NCBI RefSeq assembly: GCF_947497045.1
Contig: NZ_CANMEU010000003.1
Coordinates: forward strand, 1-64,000
Length of the DNA: 64,000 nt
Source of the DNA: an uncultured Tateyamaria sp.
GTDB taxonomy: Bacteria > Pseudomonadota > Alphaproteobacteria > Rhodobacterales > Rhodobacteraceae
Direction of reading: 5' to 3'
Within the stretch, counting starts at the first letter, position 1. The number at the start of each line of letters is the position of its first letter. Of this stretch, positions 42,381 to 51,664 are shown one piece after another. The translations under genes were made by a program, and so were the position numbers. The notes below the pieces were generated by a model. That model was not told where the DNA came from. It was given only the letters and a program-made list of their open reading frames with translations, and did no database searches.

Positions 42381-43694
42381 TCAGAAGATCTCCAGATCGC
42401 GGTCGACCATCACTGTGACGCGGGCTCCTTGGTCGACATAGATCACGGGCGAGACGGAGAGGTATTCGCCAATCACGCTTTGCGCGCTGTCTTGCAGGTC
42501 TTCGCCAATGCCCTCAAGGACATCCGAGGCGATCTCATCTTCGGTGTTCTGGGCTGCCACGGCGGGCAAGGCTCCGATCAGCGATATCAGGGTGGCGGAC
42601 CCAAACCGCGTGCCGAAACGGCTGTCGACGAATCCAGTTGTGCCGGACCGCCCCAGTTCGTCGCCACCGAAGGCACTGATTTCAACAGTCTGGTTGCTGG
42701 GCAGAATGATCCGGTCCCAGGCGATGGTTACGCGTTGCTGCGCGATGTCGAGGCCGGATTGATACCGCCCGATGAGGCGTGCGCCGCGCGGGATAAGGAT
42801 CTGCGAGCCGTCATAGGCGTGGACATCTTCGGACACCATCGCGCGGACCTGTCCGGCGAGCGAGCTGTCGATCGCGGTCTCGAGCACGGCCTGGATCATC
42901 GTGCCTTGAACGACCGTGTTTGACGGGTTCACGATCACCTGGGCCTGCGTCACCTCAGCGGGTTCAGCGCCGTTGCGGACAAAGTCTGTGTCGCCATCAA
43001 GCCGTCGCTGCTGTGCGGCGGTTTCGTTGTTGCCGCCTCCAGAGCCGCCAAAGGCGATAATTGGGCTGGCGATACGGGCTTGCAGCTCCTCAAGCTCCGC
43101 TTGCCGTCGCCGCTCGAGTTCCTGAAGGCGCAGCTCTTCGGCCGTTGGGCCGGTTGGTGCAGGTGTGCGAGGGGTTTCCAGGCGTGCAAGCTCAAGATCG
43201 TTCTGCAGGCGCTGGATTTGCCGCGCACGTTCTTCCAACTCTTCGCGCATGGCGGTTTGCGTTGTAGCTGCCTCGCTGCGCAGGGCGTCGATCTCTGCGC
43301 CCAAGGTTTCCAATGTCTCAAGGTCGACAGTTAGGGCTTCAGGTGCAGGTGCGTTGCGCATGGCTTCGAGCTCGCGCCGCATGGCGTCCATTTGCGCACG
43401 CAGCTCCTCTGTTTCGCTGGCCGGTTCCGGCTCAGGCGGTGGCGATGTGTCGATCGGTGCGGGAATGGGATTGAGCGCGCCAAACCCCGGTCCTGCCGCT
43501 TGGAATTCATCCGGTGAGGCTGTTTCCAGGCTTTCGGGTTCAGAGCCGCCAGAGAACAACATTAAGATACCGCCAAGAGCCAAGATTGCCCCGATGCCCA
43601 GGGCGATAGTGACAACAGACGGCCGTGCCCTTGAGTTTTGTCTTTTTCCTTCAAGCGCTTCGAGGCGCTTCTTAAGCTCAGCTGTTTCACTCAC
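42381..43694 (-). CDS. virB10: VirB10/TrbI core-complex protein
   Basis: 437 aa. Cytoplasmic N-terminus, one inner-membrane helix (VVTIALGIGAILALGGILM, about 25-43), a Pro-rich and coiled-coil periplasmic stretch (to about 230) and the conserved TrbI domain (VIQGTMIQAVLET-like, IPRGARLIGRYQSG, GFVDSRFGTRFG). It bridges the two membranes. The coiled coil is rather long. Start overlaps virB9 end by 8 bp. Confidence 0.95.
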   Translation of the reverse strand: MSETAELKKRLEALEGKRQNSRARPSVVTIALGIGAILALGGILMLFSGGSEPESLETASPDEFQAAGPGFGALNPIPAPIDTSPPPEPEPASETEELRAQMDAMRRELEAMRNAPAPEALTVDLETLETLGAEIDALRSEAATTQTAMREELEERARQIQRLQNDLELARLETPRTPAPTGPTAEELRLQELERRRQAELEELQARIASPIIAFGGSGGGNNETAAQQRRLDGDTDFVRNGAEPAEVTQAQVIVNPSNTVVQGTMIQAVLETAIDSSLAGQVRAMVSEDVHAYDGSQILIPRGARLIGRYQSGLDIAQQRVTIAWDRIILPSNQTVEISAFGGDELGRSGTTGFVDSRFGTRFGSATLISLIGALPAVAAQNTEDEIASDVLEGIGEDLQDSAQSVIGEYLSVSPVIYVDQGARVTVMVDRDLEIF

Positions 43695-44382
43695 CTTGAT
43701 TTGCCTCGCTCATCTCTTGCACGCAAATCTCGTCCTCGCCGAGCCTGAGTACCCATCGATCGCTAACACCTGACACGCGGATCACGCCGTCTGGTCGCGC
43801 GAGCGCATTCACACTGCGCTCATTGCCTCCAGACCAGCGAAAGATCGCGGGCAGCGGCGCGTTTGCAGCAAAGCGGAAGTAAGTGAAGGTGCCGTCGTCC
43901 CAGATTTCGCGCGGGGTGATCTCGGACCGTGCGCTGACGCCGTAGGCGTGGTTTGCAGGTTGGCTTGCGGCCAAACGCGATTGCCGTGGTGCCGCTTCGG
44001 GATAGGTGAAGCGAATAACGTAGAAGGTCGGCGAGCTCGCCTCGGTCACGTTGAAATAGTAGCTACGTCGATTGGTGTAGACGGTGATATTTGTATGCGC
44101 GCCGCGCGAGACGGGTTTGATGGCAAAAGCCTGGCCCCCGGGCACGCCGTCCAAAAGGAACCCTTCAGTGTCGCCTGCAATGATCGAGCGAATGGTCTCG
44201 CCTTGGCCAAATTCAATGCTGGTCACATGGGTCAGACTGGTGCGGATGCGGTAGACCTGTCCATCCTGATAGGTGGCCAGCCGGACGCGGGCATCATAGG
44301 GGCCTTGGCGCGGCTGGGTTTCTGCATAGGCGATGCCAGCAAACGGAACGAGGAAGGCGAGGATCAAGAACAGGCGGCGCAT
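43687..44382 (-). CDS. virB9: VirB9 core-complex protein
   Basis: 231 aa with signal peptide MRRLFLILAFLVPFAGIAYA. Outer-ring beta domain features include TSIEFGQGETIRSIIAGD, TNRRSYYFNV and the C-terminal RSEITPREIWDDGTFTYFRF. It forms the outer-membrane core with VirB7 and VirB10. Four bp follow virB8. Confidence 0.92.
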   Translation of the reverse strand: MRRLFLILAFLVPFAGIAYAETQPRQGPYDARVRLATYQDGQVYRIRTSLTHVTSIEFGQGETIRSIIAGDTEGFLLDGVPGGQAFAIKPVSRGAHTNITVYTNRRSYYFNVTEASSPTFYVIRFTYPEAAPRQSRLAASQPANHAYGVSARSEITPREIWDDGTFTYFRFAANAPLPAIFRWSGGNERSVNALARPDGVIRVSGVSDRWVLRLGEDEICVQEMSEANQGE

Positions 44383-44385
44383 TGG

Positions 44386-45036
44386 TTACTCCAAACGATC
44401 CGAGCGGATCGCGTATTCGGTGACGGTGAAGCCAAAGGGGTTTTGCCAGACGTCGTCGATCGACCGGCTATTCTCGGGCCGAAACTCAAACATAAGCGTT
44501 GCGGTGAAGAGCCCGTTTTGACTGCCGCGCGGGGAGTTGAGCCGCTTGCGAAGGCGCACCTGGGCACGGTTGGCGCTGATATGGGTGATCGACAGAATCT
44601 CGACCTCAAGCCGGGCATCTGTGCCATAGCTATCGGGCGGATAGGCCTCATGGCCGCTGGTCCAAAGTGCGCGCAGTCCTGCGGCGGCCGCGCCGTCCGA
44701 CTGGTCCAGGACCCGCCGCACACGCACGTCATTGTCGAGCTGATTGTACGTCTCTCGATCGATGACATAGCGGTAGACCTGAGCCTCGATGATAGCGGGG
44801 CGTTCCGTGAGTGAGACCGCTTCAACCATGGCATTGGGGAGGGCCATGCCGGTTTCGCTATCAAAGGGCACGATCATAGGCGACGGGTCCACGTCGAACA
44901 GGGCAACGAGGGCGGCGGCGAGGCAACCTGCCATGCCAAACGCCATGCCTGTCAGCCCCAATTTCTGCCACATCAGCTCGCGTCGTCGTGCTCCGTAGAC
45001 GAGCTCTTCTTCGATAATTTCTGCCTCGCTGTTCAT
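44386..45036 (-). CDS. virB8: VirB8 inner-membrane assembly factor
   Basis: 216 aa from ATG 45036; a longer frame to 45108 extends into virB5. Cytoplasmic N-terminus (MNSEAEIIEEELVYGARRREL), one membrane helix (GMAFGMAGCLAAALVALF), then the NTF2-like periplasmic domain (RYVIDRETYNQLDNDVRVRR...NPFGFTVTEY). It nucleates the channel. Confidence 0.92.
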   Translation of the reverse strand: MNSEAEIIEEELVYGARRRELMWQKLGLTGMAFGMAGCLAAALVALFDVDPSPMIVPFDSETGMALPNAMVEAVSLTERPAIIEAQVYRYVIDRETYNQLDNDVRVRRVLDQSDGAAAAGLRALWTSGHEAYPPDSYGTDARLEVEILSITHISANRAQVRLRKRLNSPRGSQNGLFTATLMFEFRPENSRSIDDVWQNPFGFTVTEYAIRSDRLE

Positions 45037-45040
45037 GGGA

Positions 45041-45820
45041 TCAGTCCGCACGCAGGTCTGGCAGGGTGAAGTCCATATAGCGGCGTTCTTCGGCCAGCGT
45101 GGCGGCATCCACCACGCCGGATTGGCCCGCGCCTACGGTTTGAACGGCTTCGAGCTCCCACATGCGCGTCATGGCAATTGCCAGCTCGGCCGTGACGCGG
45201 GTGTTGTGATCGACGGCTTCCTTGAGCGTTTCCATGTCTGGGATCAATGAGACCAGCTGTTCGACCCGTTCGAGGGACTGTGCAGCCTCTTCGTAGCTGT
45301 TCTCAGCCGCCGCCGACATCACCGCCCCGGTGCTCGCCTGGCTGGCAATGCGTTCTGCGCCCGGATTGCCGCTGCTGGCCATGTCGGACAGGCTGTCTTG
45401 GTCGAACCCTGCATCCTCCAAGGCTTGCGTCATGCGGCCTTCCATTTGAGGCGCTGCGTTGCCAATCAGGCCGCTGAAATCACCGCTTTGGATCTGCTGG
45501 ATGGTGCCCAGGAGATCGCCGAATTCCTGATCGAGCAGGCCGTCGAGATCGCCGCCCATGGCCATTTCAATGATGTCTGTCGCACCGGTCAGGGCTGCGT
45601 AAGTCTCGTTGAGCGTGTCGAGTTGCTGCTGCACCAGGTCGAGCTGTTCGAGAAGCGTGTCGAGCTGGTCGGTCTGGATCCCGAAATCCTCCAGCATTTG
45701 CTGCAGCTGGCGAATTTCCTGCGCGATGTTGCGCGTGTCGACCGTCGGCACGCCTTGGGCAGACAGGGGTGAAGCAACCAGCAACGCGCAGGTGGCAACG
45801 GCAGAAAGAAAGCGGATCAT
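45041..45820 (-). CDS. virB5: VirB5-like pilus-tip protein
   Basis: 259 aa with signal peptide (ATCALLVASPLSAQG). The mature protein is helical and Gln/Leu-rich (QQMLEDFGIQTDQLDTLLEQ), as in VirB5/TrbJ minor pilins. It shares the mature start AQGVPT with the next upstream gene product, suggesting a related processing site or duplication. The ATG overlaps that gene's stop. Confidence 0.8.
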   Translation of the reverse strand: MIRFLSAVATCALLVASPLSAQGVPTVDTRNIAQEIRQLQQMLEDFGIQTDQLDTLLEQLDLVQQQLDTLNETYAALTGATDIIEMAMGGDLDGLLDQEFGDLLGTIQQIQSGDFSGLIGNAAPQMEGRMTQALEDAGFDQDSLSDMASSGNPGAERIASQASTGAVMSAAAENSYEEAAQSLERVEQLVSLIPDMETLKEAVDHNTRVTAELAIAMTRMWELEAVQTVGAGQSGVVDAATLAEERRYMDFTLPDLRAD

Positions 45821-46965
45821 CGGAATGCCTCCAGATCGAATTGCATGAAGTCTTGTTCGCGTGCCTGTGCGGCCGCCATGGCCAGCTCGGCCGCGCCAAG
45901 CGGACGGGTATGGGCGGCCTTGAGGCGCGTGCGGATCGCGATCAGGCGAGCGAGCTCGGCCCGAGCATAGGTGTTGAGAGATATGGCCGCGTGAATGTCA
46001 TCGGTCTGACCAATACGCCTGATGATGTCCTGCACGCGCAGCGCGGCCGCTTGCACCGACACCAAGGAATAGTCGCCGTAGACCCCTGCGCCGAAAGAGG
46101 TCAGGCTCATAGAAGAATTGGCGAGCAGAACCGGGTCGATGGTGCCGAGTGCGTCCACGCCGCCGACACGGGCAAGGTAGAGATTGTAGCGCTCGGGGAT
46201 CACCTGAACGTAGTGCTGGGTCTCGGCAAAAGGCGGCACGCCGCCGTAGCGCTGCACGTTGCCAGGACCTGCATTGTAGGCGGCCAGCCCGTGAATGATG
46301 TTGCCGTCAAACATGGCCAGCATTTGCGCCAGATAGCGCGCGCCGCCCGTGACCTGGAAGTAGGGGTTTTCATAGTAGGCCGGAAAAATCCCGAGATCCT
46401 GTGCGGTGCCGGGCATAATCTGGGTCAGGCCGAATGCTCCAACAGGGGATCGCGCGCCTATGGTGAAGCGGCTTTCTTGCCAGATCAGCGCCTGCAACAG
46501 ACAGCGCCATTGCTTGGGCGATAGACCCGCTGCGCGCACGCCAGACATGTGGTGCGTTTCTTGCGCGGCACGAATGATCAGCTCTTCGATCGAGCCGGAC
46601 GCATCGCCGAACATCTGTGCCGCGCCGGGGTTTAGATCGACCGGACCGTAAAGCGTCTCTGCAGCGTTCTCAGGCGATGAACCCGCTTCCAAGCTCGCGA
46701 CCAGTTCGCCTGAGTTTCCGCTGGCAAGGGTTGACGCATCGAGGATGTCTTCCAGCGCCTGGAGTTGTTCCTGCTCGATTTCTTCAAGCTCTTCTTCTTT
46801 GGTCAGCCGATCCCGTTGCAGCGCCAGATCTTGTTCGCCCTGCTGCAACACGCGCTCGCGCTGCAAGAACATGCCCGCATCAAATGTGGGCACGCCTTGG
46901 GCATAGGCCAATGGCGCGGCGAACCACACCAAGCCCGCATAGATATGCAGGCGGTGCTTACTCAC
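45817..46965 (-). CDS. Exported lytic transglycosylase with a coiled-coil N-terminus (VirB1-like)
   Basis: 382 aa from GTG 46965, which overlaps the lipoprotein stop. Signal peptide ending PLAYAQGVPT. The mature N-terminus is a charged coiled coil (LQRERVLQQGEQDLALQRDR, EELEEIEQEQ) reminiscent of VirB5. An SLT domain (about 155-280) has catalytic Glu in WQESRF, then GAFGLTQIMPGTAQDLG and AAYNAGPGNVQRYGG. It opens peptidoglycan for the channel. This is one of two transglycosylases in the operon. Confidence 0.8.
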   Translation of the reverse strand: MSKHRLHIYAGLVWFAAPLAYAQGVPTFDAGMFLQRERVLQQGEQDLALQRDRLTKEEELEEIEQEQLQALEDILDASTLASGNSGELVASLEAGSSPENAAETLYGPVDLNPGAAQMFGDASGSIEELIIRAAQETHHMSGVRAAGLSPKQWRCLLQALIWQESRFTIGARSPVGAFGLTQIMPGTAQDLGIFPAYYENPYFQVTGGARYLAQMLAMFDGNIIHGLAAYNAGPGNVQRYGGVPPFAETQHYVQVIPERYNLYLARVGGVDALGTIDPVLLANSSMSLTSFGAGVYGDYSLVSVQAAALRVQDIIRRIGQTDDIHAAISLNTYARAELARLIAIRTRLKAAHTRPLGAAELAMAAAQAREQDFMQFDLEAFR

Positions 46966-47116
46966 CGAGACCACCAATCGGTCCGAGCAGCTCGAAATTA
47001 CAATTGCTGCGGCTGACCTCGGCAAAGGAGTTGAAGCATTCGGCTTCTGACGGCCGGTATTCCGCGCAGGCCGTCAGGGTCAAAAGGGTGAGGGTCAGCA
47101 CGCAAAGTCTACGCAT
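46958..47116 (-). CDS. Small lipoprotein, VirB7-like
   Basis: 52 aa from ATG 47116. Signal peptide with lipobox LTLTACAE, then 36 residues with two further Cys. Size, lipobox and place in the operon suit a VirB7/TrwH-type outer-membrane lipoprotein or an exclusion protein. Overlaps virB4 stop by 8 bp and the next GTG start by 8 bp. Confidence 0.65.
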   Translation of the reverse strand: MRRLCVLTLTLLTLTACAEYRPSEAECFNSFAEVSRSNCNFELLGPIGGLGE

Positions 47117-49475
47117 CAATCTGTCTCCAAAAGTCGGGGTTTTGGCGGTAATCTGCGCCGACCAGCGCCTCGCCTTTTTCCATGCCACCAAGGGTCGTGA
47201 GGTAGGACCCAAGGGCGCTGAGATCAGCGTCGATCACCACCGAACCTTGATCATCGCGCACCAACGCCAAGCGGGAGTTGCTGCCGGTGCCGAGCAAAAC
47301 GCTGAGCTCTTTTTCAGCAAGACCCAGCATGGTGTAATCGTTGGCGGAGGCACGAATGTTGGGAAGCAATAGCTGCGTCGGCACAGCCTCGACAATCGTC
47401 TTGCCGGTGCGGGTTTTCTCAAGTTGGCTTGCGTATTGGGTCATCATTACGACGACAGCATTCTGCTTGCGCGCGGTCACAAGCCAGTTGCTCAGCCGGT
47501 CTGCGAAATATGGGTTGTCCAGCGCCTTCCAGGCCTCATCGATGATGATCAACGTCGGCTGGCGGTCCTCGATCACGCGCTCCACCCGCCGAAACAGGTA
47601 GGACAGGACCGCCATGCGTTCCTTCTCGCTTTCGCTGTCGAGAATCCCGGTCAGGTCGAACCCGACCACATCACCATCGAGCGAGAAGGTATCCTCAGCG
47701 CTTTGCCCAAAGATCCAGCCAAAGCGGCCATTTTCCGTCCATTCCTGGATCCGTTCAAACAGATCCCCTTCATCCGCCCCCGCCACAAAGAGCGAGGCCA
47801 GATCCTGCCAGTTGCGAAGGGCGGCATCGCTCGCCCCGGCGTTCTGGCGTACCACCTCTTGGATGCGGTTGATCTGGACCGGGCTCAGGGGCTTGTCCGC
47901 GCGATGCAAGAGCGTTGCCAGCCAATCAGACAGCCAGGCTTGGCCGCGCCCATCGATTTCGGTGCGGAGCGGGTTGAGGCCGGTTGACTCACCTGCCTTG
48001 ATAGCACTGTAGCGCCCGCCATTGGCCCGCACGGCCATTTCCATGCCAGCGCGATAGTCGAAGACAAAGACGCGCGCGTCGCAGCGCCGGGCTTGTGTCA
48101 TGAGGAAGGCTGACAAGACCGACTTTCCGGAACCAGGGCGGCCGAGGATCAAGGTATGCCCGCCGGTCGGCTCTTTGTCCGGCTGACCTGTCTCATGGTA
48201 GTTGAACAGAAAGCCTGAGCGTTCAGGCGTCGGGAAGAGGGTGATCGGCTTGCCCCAAGGCACTCTGTGTCCGGGTTTGCCCAGTTGACCGCGATGCAGC
48301 GCTGCGAGGTCGGCAAAGTTCGTGTTGGTGATGGCGGCCTTACGGCTGCGCATCTGCCCGTTGCCCGGATGCTGCGAGAAGTAATGTGTTCGGGCGGCGA
48401 AGCTTTCGTTCACCAGATTAACACCTTCACTGGCCGCGATGTTGCGTACCTCGGCAGCGATGGTCTCCAGCTTTTCCTCGGTCTCGGCAAAAACCGTGAC
48501 GGTCATGTGATGATCGCCAAAGCTGAGGCGCTTGGATTCCAGATCGTCGAGCGCGTCGACCAGTTCTTCGGCGAGTGAAATCGCGCCATCATCGCTGGCC
48601 TTCATCAGACGCTGTTGGCGCTTGATCCGATTGGCCATGATATTGCTGTTGATGGGTGTGAAGGAATGCGTGACCACCATGTCGACAGGCAGGTTCAACT
48701 CATCAAACATGGTGCAGTTGGTTTTGGCCGGGTAGGTCTTGATGGCAAAGCTGGTGCCAAACCGCTTGCCCGCCGTCCCATCGTCGAGCGTGAAGCCTCG
48801 CCCCTGAAACGTGACGCGCGTGTTGGCTACATCTTCGGCAATGACGCCAAAGCGCGATTTTGCGAAGAGCGGTCGCTCTTGGCCGATGTTGAGCGCTCCG
48901 AGGAACCCGAGTAGCTCTCCGTTTTTAGCGCCCAGCAGGTGCGGGTTCATCTCGGCAAAGGACGACAGCAGAAAACCGACGACCTCCTCGAGCTTGCGCA
49001 GTTGCTTGGCTGTCTGGTCTTTCAGCTGTGCGATTGAGTCTGAACGCTTCAGGCGAAGCCGCGCGCCGAGGGGCGGACGTTTCAGTACCGTGAGCGTGAG
49101 AGTCTTGTCCCGCAGACCTGCCCGCGCCATGGCCAGCTGCCAGCGGGCATCCAGCGCTTGCGCAAACCCTTCCTCGCGAACCGGTGGCAAGGCCGTCTCG
49201 ATCGCTTTTGAAACCTTGTGCACATAGAAACTGTAGTCCGGTCCAATCTGCGCGATGATCGCAGCGAAGAGCGCGCGGATCTTCTCCAAATGCGCGTCAT
49301 CACTGGTCATGCTGTTGACGCCATCAAGGCGGATACACTGAAACAGGGCATTGCCGCGCGTGCGGATCGTCACGTCATTCACGAGGCTGACATAGGGCAG
49401 CATGCTGGCCATAGGGCGCTCTTTGCGCGCCCATTCCGGTAGCGTCGCAAGATCATCCGAGGGGTTATGGAGCAT
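47109..49475 (-). CDS. virB4: VirB4 secretion ATPase
   Basis: 788 aa. The N-terminal CagE/TrbE domain includes FLSAFAE-like FLLSSFAEMNPHLLG. Walker A LGRPGSGKSVLSAF (about 442), Walker B TLIIIDEAWKALDN (about 645), motif MMTQYASQLEKTRTG. It energises pilus biogenesis. Overlaps virB3 by 11 bp; in this operon virB3 and virB4 remain separate genes. Confidence 0.95.
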   Translation of the reverse strand: MLHNPSDDLATLPEWARKERPMASMLPYVSLVNDVTIRTRGNALFQCIRLDGVNSMTSDDAHLEKIRALFAAIIAQIGPDYSFYVHKVSKAIETALPPVREEGFAQALDARWQLAMARAGLRDKTLTLTVLKRPPLGARLRLKRSDSIAQLKDQTAKQLRKLEEVVGFLLSSFAEMNPHLLGAKNGELLGFLGALNIGQERPLFAKSRFGVIAEDVANTRVTFQGRGFTLDDGTAGKRFGTSFAIKTYPAKTNCTMFDELNLPVDMVVTHSFTPINSNIMANRIKRQQRLMKASDDGAISLAEELVDALDDLESKRLSFGDHHMTVTVFAETEEKLETIAAEVRNIAASEGVNLVNESFAARTHYFSQHPGNGQMRSRKAAITNTNFADLAALHRGQLGKPGHRVPWGKPITLFPTPERSGFLFNYHETGQPDKEPTGGHTLILGRPGSGKSVLSAFLMTQARRCDARVFVFDYRAGMEMAVRANGGRYSAIKAGESTGLNPLRTEIDGRGQAWLSDWLATLLHRADKPLSPVQINRIQEVVRQNAGASDAALRNWQDLASLFVAGADEGDLFERIQEWTENGRFGWIFGQSAEDTFSLDGDVVGFDLTGILDSESEKERMAVLSYLFRRVERVIEDRQPTLIIIDEAWKALDNPYFADRLSNWLVTARKQNAVVVMMTQYASQLEKTRTGKTIVEAVPTQLLLPNIRASANDYTMLGLAEKELSVLLGTGSNSRLALVRDDQGSVVIDADLSALGSYLTTLGGMEKGEALVGADYRQNPDFWRQIDA

Positions 49476-49743
49476 AGCTGTCCCCCGAATGGATCTTGCG
49501 GTTCGGGGTGGGCGGCGTTTCCTGCAGGGTGGTGACCATCACCTCAAGAAAGGCAGGATCCCAATCGGCCGCTTTCCAAAGTGCGGGATAGGCCAGAGCG
49601 GCGATGATGATCACCGGCCAGCTTTGGACCCAAAGAAACAGCAACACAAACCCGAAGAGCCAAACCATTGCATACATGATTGGTAAGCCGATGAGCTTTG
49701 GCGGCCGGATCAGGCCCAGGAAGAGGCGGGTTTGCGTTGCCAT
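49465..49743 (-). CDS. virB3: VirB3 membrane protein
   Basis: 92 aa. Two hydrophobic helices (PIMYAMVWLFGFVLLFLWV, VIIIAALAYPALW) after the typical N-terminus TRLFLGLIRPPKLIGLP. Works with VirB4. Seven bp after virB2. Confidence 0.9.
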   Translation of the reverse strand: MATQTRLFLGLIRPPKLIGLPIMYAMVWLFGFVLLFLWVQSWPVIIIAALAYPALWKAADWDPAFLEVMVTTLQETPPTPNRKIHSGDSYAP

Positions 49744-49750
49744 GCCGGAT

Positions 49751-50041
49751 TTATGCGCCCCAGATGGCGGTCACGATGGTCGGCGCAGCTGCGATGCCTG
49801 CGATAGCGACCAGCACCCAAAGAGCCTGGCGGAAATCCAGAATGCCAAAGAGCCAGGAGAGGAACACGCCAATCAGGGCCAGGGTGCCGATCACAATGCC
49901 CAAGGGGCCGGTGATCGTGTCGACAATGCCTTGAAGAAGGTTCTGCACCGGGGAGAGATCGATGCTCTGTGCAAGGGCCGGGTTGGCAATCATCAAACTG
50001 GCCAGAGCCAGTGACAGGATCGTGCGGAGTTGTGTGTGCAT
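49751..50041 (-). CDS. virB2: VirB2 major pilin
   Basis: 96 aa prepilin. Signal peptide ending ANPALAQ, then two long hydrophobic helices (GPLGIVIGTLALIGVFLSWL, ALWVLVAIAGIAAAPTIV) separated by a short polar loop. This is the VirB2/TrbC layout. The ATG overlaps the stop of the transglycosylase upstream. Confidence 0.9.
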   Translation of the reverse strand: MHTQLRTILSLALASLMIANPALAQSIDLSPVQNLLQGIVDTITGPLGIVIGTLALIGVFLSWLFGILDFRQALWVLVAIAGIAAAPTIVTAIWGA

Positions 50042-50757
50042 CAGGAGGCTCCAGTCAGTCGGTCACGCACGGCCATGACCCGGCGCACGTGATTTTGGGT
50101 TTCTCGGTAGGGAGGGATGCCGCCATAGCGCGTGACCGCGTCTGGTCCCGCGTTATAGGCAGCGAGCGCGAGTTCGGGCGTGCCGAACTGCGCCAGCATC
50201 ATCAGAAGGTAGCGGGCTGAGCCGTTGAGGTTGGCCTGCCAGTCATGCGGATCCACGCCGAGCTGCGCGGCCGTCGCGGGCATCAGCTGTCCAAGGCCAA
50301 TCGCGCCTGCGGAACTGCGCGCATTAGGGCGATAGGCGCTTTCGATCTCGATATTGGCTTGGAACAGCGCCTGCCATTCGGAAACGGAGAGGCCAGCACG
50401 GCGCAGCGCGGGGTGCCCGCCATAACGATGCGCCGTGCTTTCAATGGCTGACAGGACTTCGGGGCGGGGAACTGCGCGGGCCGGTGCAGGAGGGGGAGCT
50501 TCAGGCTCAGGCGCTGCAAAAACGATCAGCTCTGGCGGGTTTGCACCAATCCCGTCGACATAGGTTTGGGCAAAACCTGATTGGGGTGTTTTGGTCTCCA
50601 GCTGGCCATCGGCCCGCATGGAAAGCACGAAGCCTTCAGAATAGGCAGGGGTAGCAAGGAATGCTGCGAGGACGGCAAGTGTCTTAGCCCGCGTCGTCCA
50701 GCTTGTGTGAGGCGATCTTACCTTCGAGCATCGGGATTGAGACGATCGAAACTCCAA
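50041..50757 (-). CDS. virB1: VirB1-like lytic transglycosylase
   Basis: 238 aa if the TTG at 50757 is used. The export segment [17 protein letters not shown] starts near 50690, and no good ATG/GTG precedes it, so the start is uncertain. A Pro-rich linker ([17 protein letters not shown]) leads to an SLT domain with [33 protein letters not shown] and [15 protein letters not shown]. It overlaps the end of the preceding gene. Confidence 0.85.
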   Translation of the reverse strand: MEFRSSQSRCSKVRSPHTSWTTRAKTLAVLAAFLATPAYSEGFVLSMRADGQLETKTPQSGFAQTYVDGIGANPPELIVFAAPEPEAPPPAPARAVPRPEVLSAIESTAHRYGGHPALRRAGLSVSEWQALFQANIEIESAYRPNARSSAGAIGLGQLMPATAAQLGVDPHDWQANLNGSARYLLMMLAQFGTPELALAAYNAGPDAVTRYGGIPPYRETQNHVRRVMAVRDRLTGAS

Positions 50758-51010
50758 GACCAGCAAGGAAGCTGGATAAGCCGTTGATTGTCTTGAATTC
50801 CCGAGCTGCCATGTTGTTGCGCGCGGTGACAAGCAGGCGACGCGTCTCGCCATCTGGCGAAACGCAATGCACGGTCCAAACTCCGGACCACTGAGCACCT
50901 GTACGTTTGGGCGTAACCCGGCACACAACATCCGCCGAATGACCCTCGGCAAGCAGCGTGCGCAGCCCGTCTTCACTGACAACATTTGGGGCGTCTTGCA
51001 TCAAATTCAT
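50684..51010 (-). CDS. First gene of the virB operon, hypothetical
   Basis: 108 aa from ATG 51010 ([15 protein letters not shown]). Soluble with a beta-rich middle ([26 protein letters not shown]). It heads the virB operon behind a palindromic promoter site at 51070-51094. A regulatory or accessory role is possible; not recognised. Confidence 0.6.
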   Translation of the reverse strand: MNLMQDAPNVVSEDGLRTLLAEGHSADVVCRVTPKRTGAQWSGVWTVHCVSPDGETRRLLVTARNNMAAREFKTINGLSSFLAGLGVSIVSIPMLEGKIASHKLDDAG

Positions 51011-51069
51011 AGGATCGAGCCTTGCAGAATTGTGCATTAGCCCGGCAGTCCCTCATGGACTACCGAACC

Positions 51070-51094
51070 GATACAATATTATAATCTTGCAATC
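51070..51094. promoter_or_regulatory. Imperfect palindrome and bidirectional -10 between the virB operon and a divergent gene
   Basis: The site starts GATACAATATTATAATCTTG. Its first 16 bases differ from the palindrome core at 27861 by one base, and the whole 25-bp site is a slightly degenerate version of that core. ATTATAAT at the centre gives TATAAT on both strands. It lies 60 bp before the virB operon and 80 bp before the divergent 95-aa gene. A shared regulator is the simplest explanation. Confidence 0.65.
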
Positions 51095-51173
51095 AATAGG
51101 TGCAATTTGCGTTGTTGCGCCTTTTATGCGTTGAAACGAATTTACTGCAACGGAGTGGCTGAGCCAAGATAAT

Positions 51174-51461
51174 ATGGTGTTTTTGAAACAAACGTGGGCG
51201 GCTCTGGCTGTTTTGGGTTGGGGATCGGCTTCGATCGCAGGCAGTTGCCTGCCACCAGTGTCGCCATGGATGCCCACCGATCCCGATGATGTCAGAGCAT
51301 ATGCTGATCTGTTGAGGCGTGATGCTGAGGCGTATTTTGCCGAAGTCGAGCAGTACTTCCGTTGCCTAGATCAAGAGCGACGTGAGGTCTTCGAGCAGGC
51401 GCGCGAGGTCAGCGAAGGTTACACGCGCGTTTTGGAGCTTCATGGGCGCGGAATGGAATAA
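51174..51461 (+). CDS. Small exported protein next to the virB operon
   Basis: 95 aa. Signal peptide (TWAALAVLGWGSASIAGS) and a helical mature part with two Cys (SCLPPVSPWMPTDPDDVRAY ... EQYFRCLDQERR). Divergent from the virB operon across the palindromic site. It could be a periplasmic transfer or exclusion factor. Family not recognised. Confidence 0.65.
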   Translation: MVFLKQTWAALAVLGWGSASIAGSCLPPVSPWMPTDPDDVRAYADLLRRDAEAYFAEVEQYFRCLDQERREVFEQAREVSEGYTRVLELHGRGME

Positions 51462-51664
51462 CGCCCCTCCTCGCGTAGAGAAAGCTGCCGTCCAACATAG
51501 CTCGCACGAAGTGTGAAATCGCTGCGGTCGCACCAATGAGCGCCTTTTTGGGTTTGCATGGATCGGGTTGAGGAAGAACCTCGCCCGCAATGCTCTTGTT
51601 AACCAGTGTATCGTTGCGTATGCGGGTCGCGAACTCCGGACAGACTGCGGTTATTTTCGGGATT

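Noticed and set aside
51082-51094. ATCTTGC at the virB promoter as a MOBP nick site
   Set aside because: It resembles the (C/T)ATCCTG-C consensus only loosely, and it lies far from the relaxase genes. The palindrome/operator reading is stronger.
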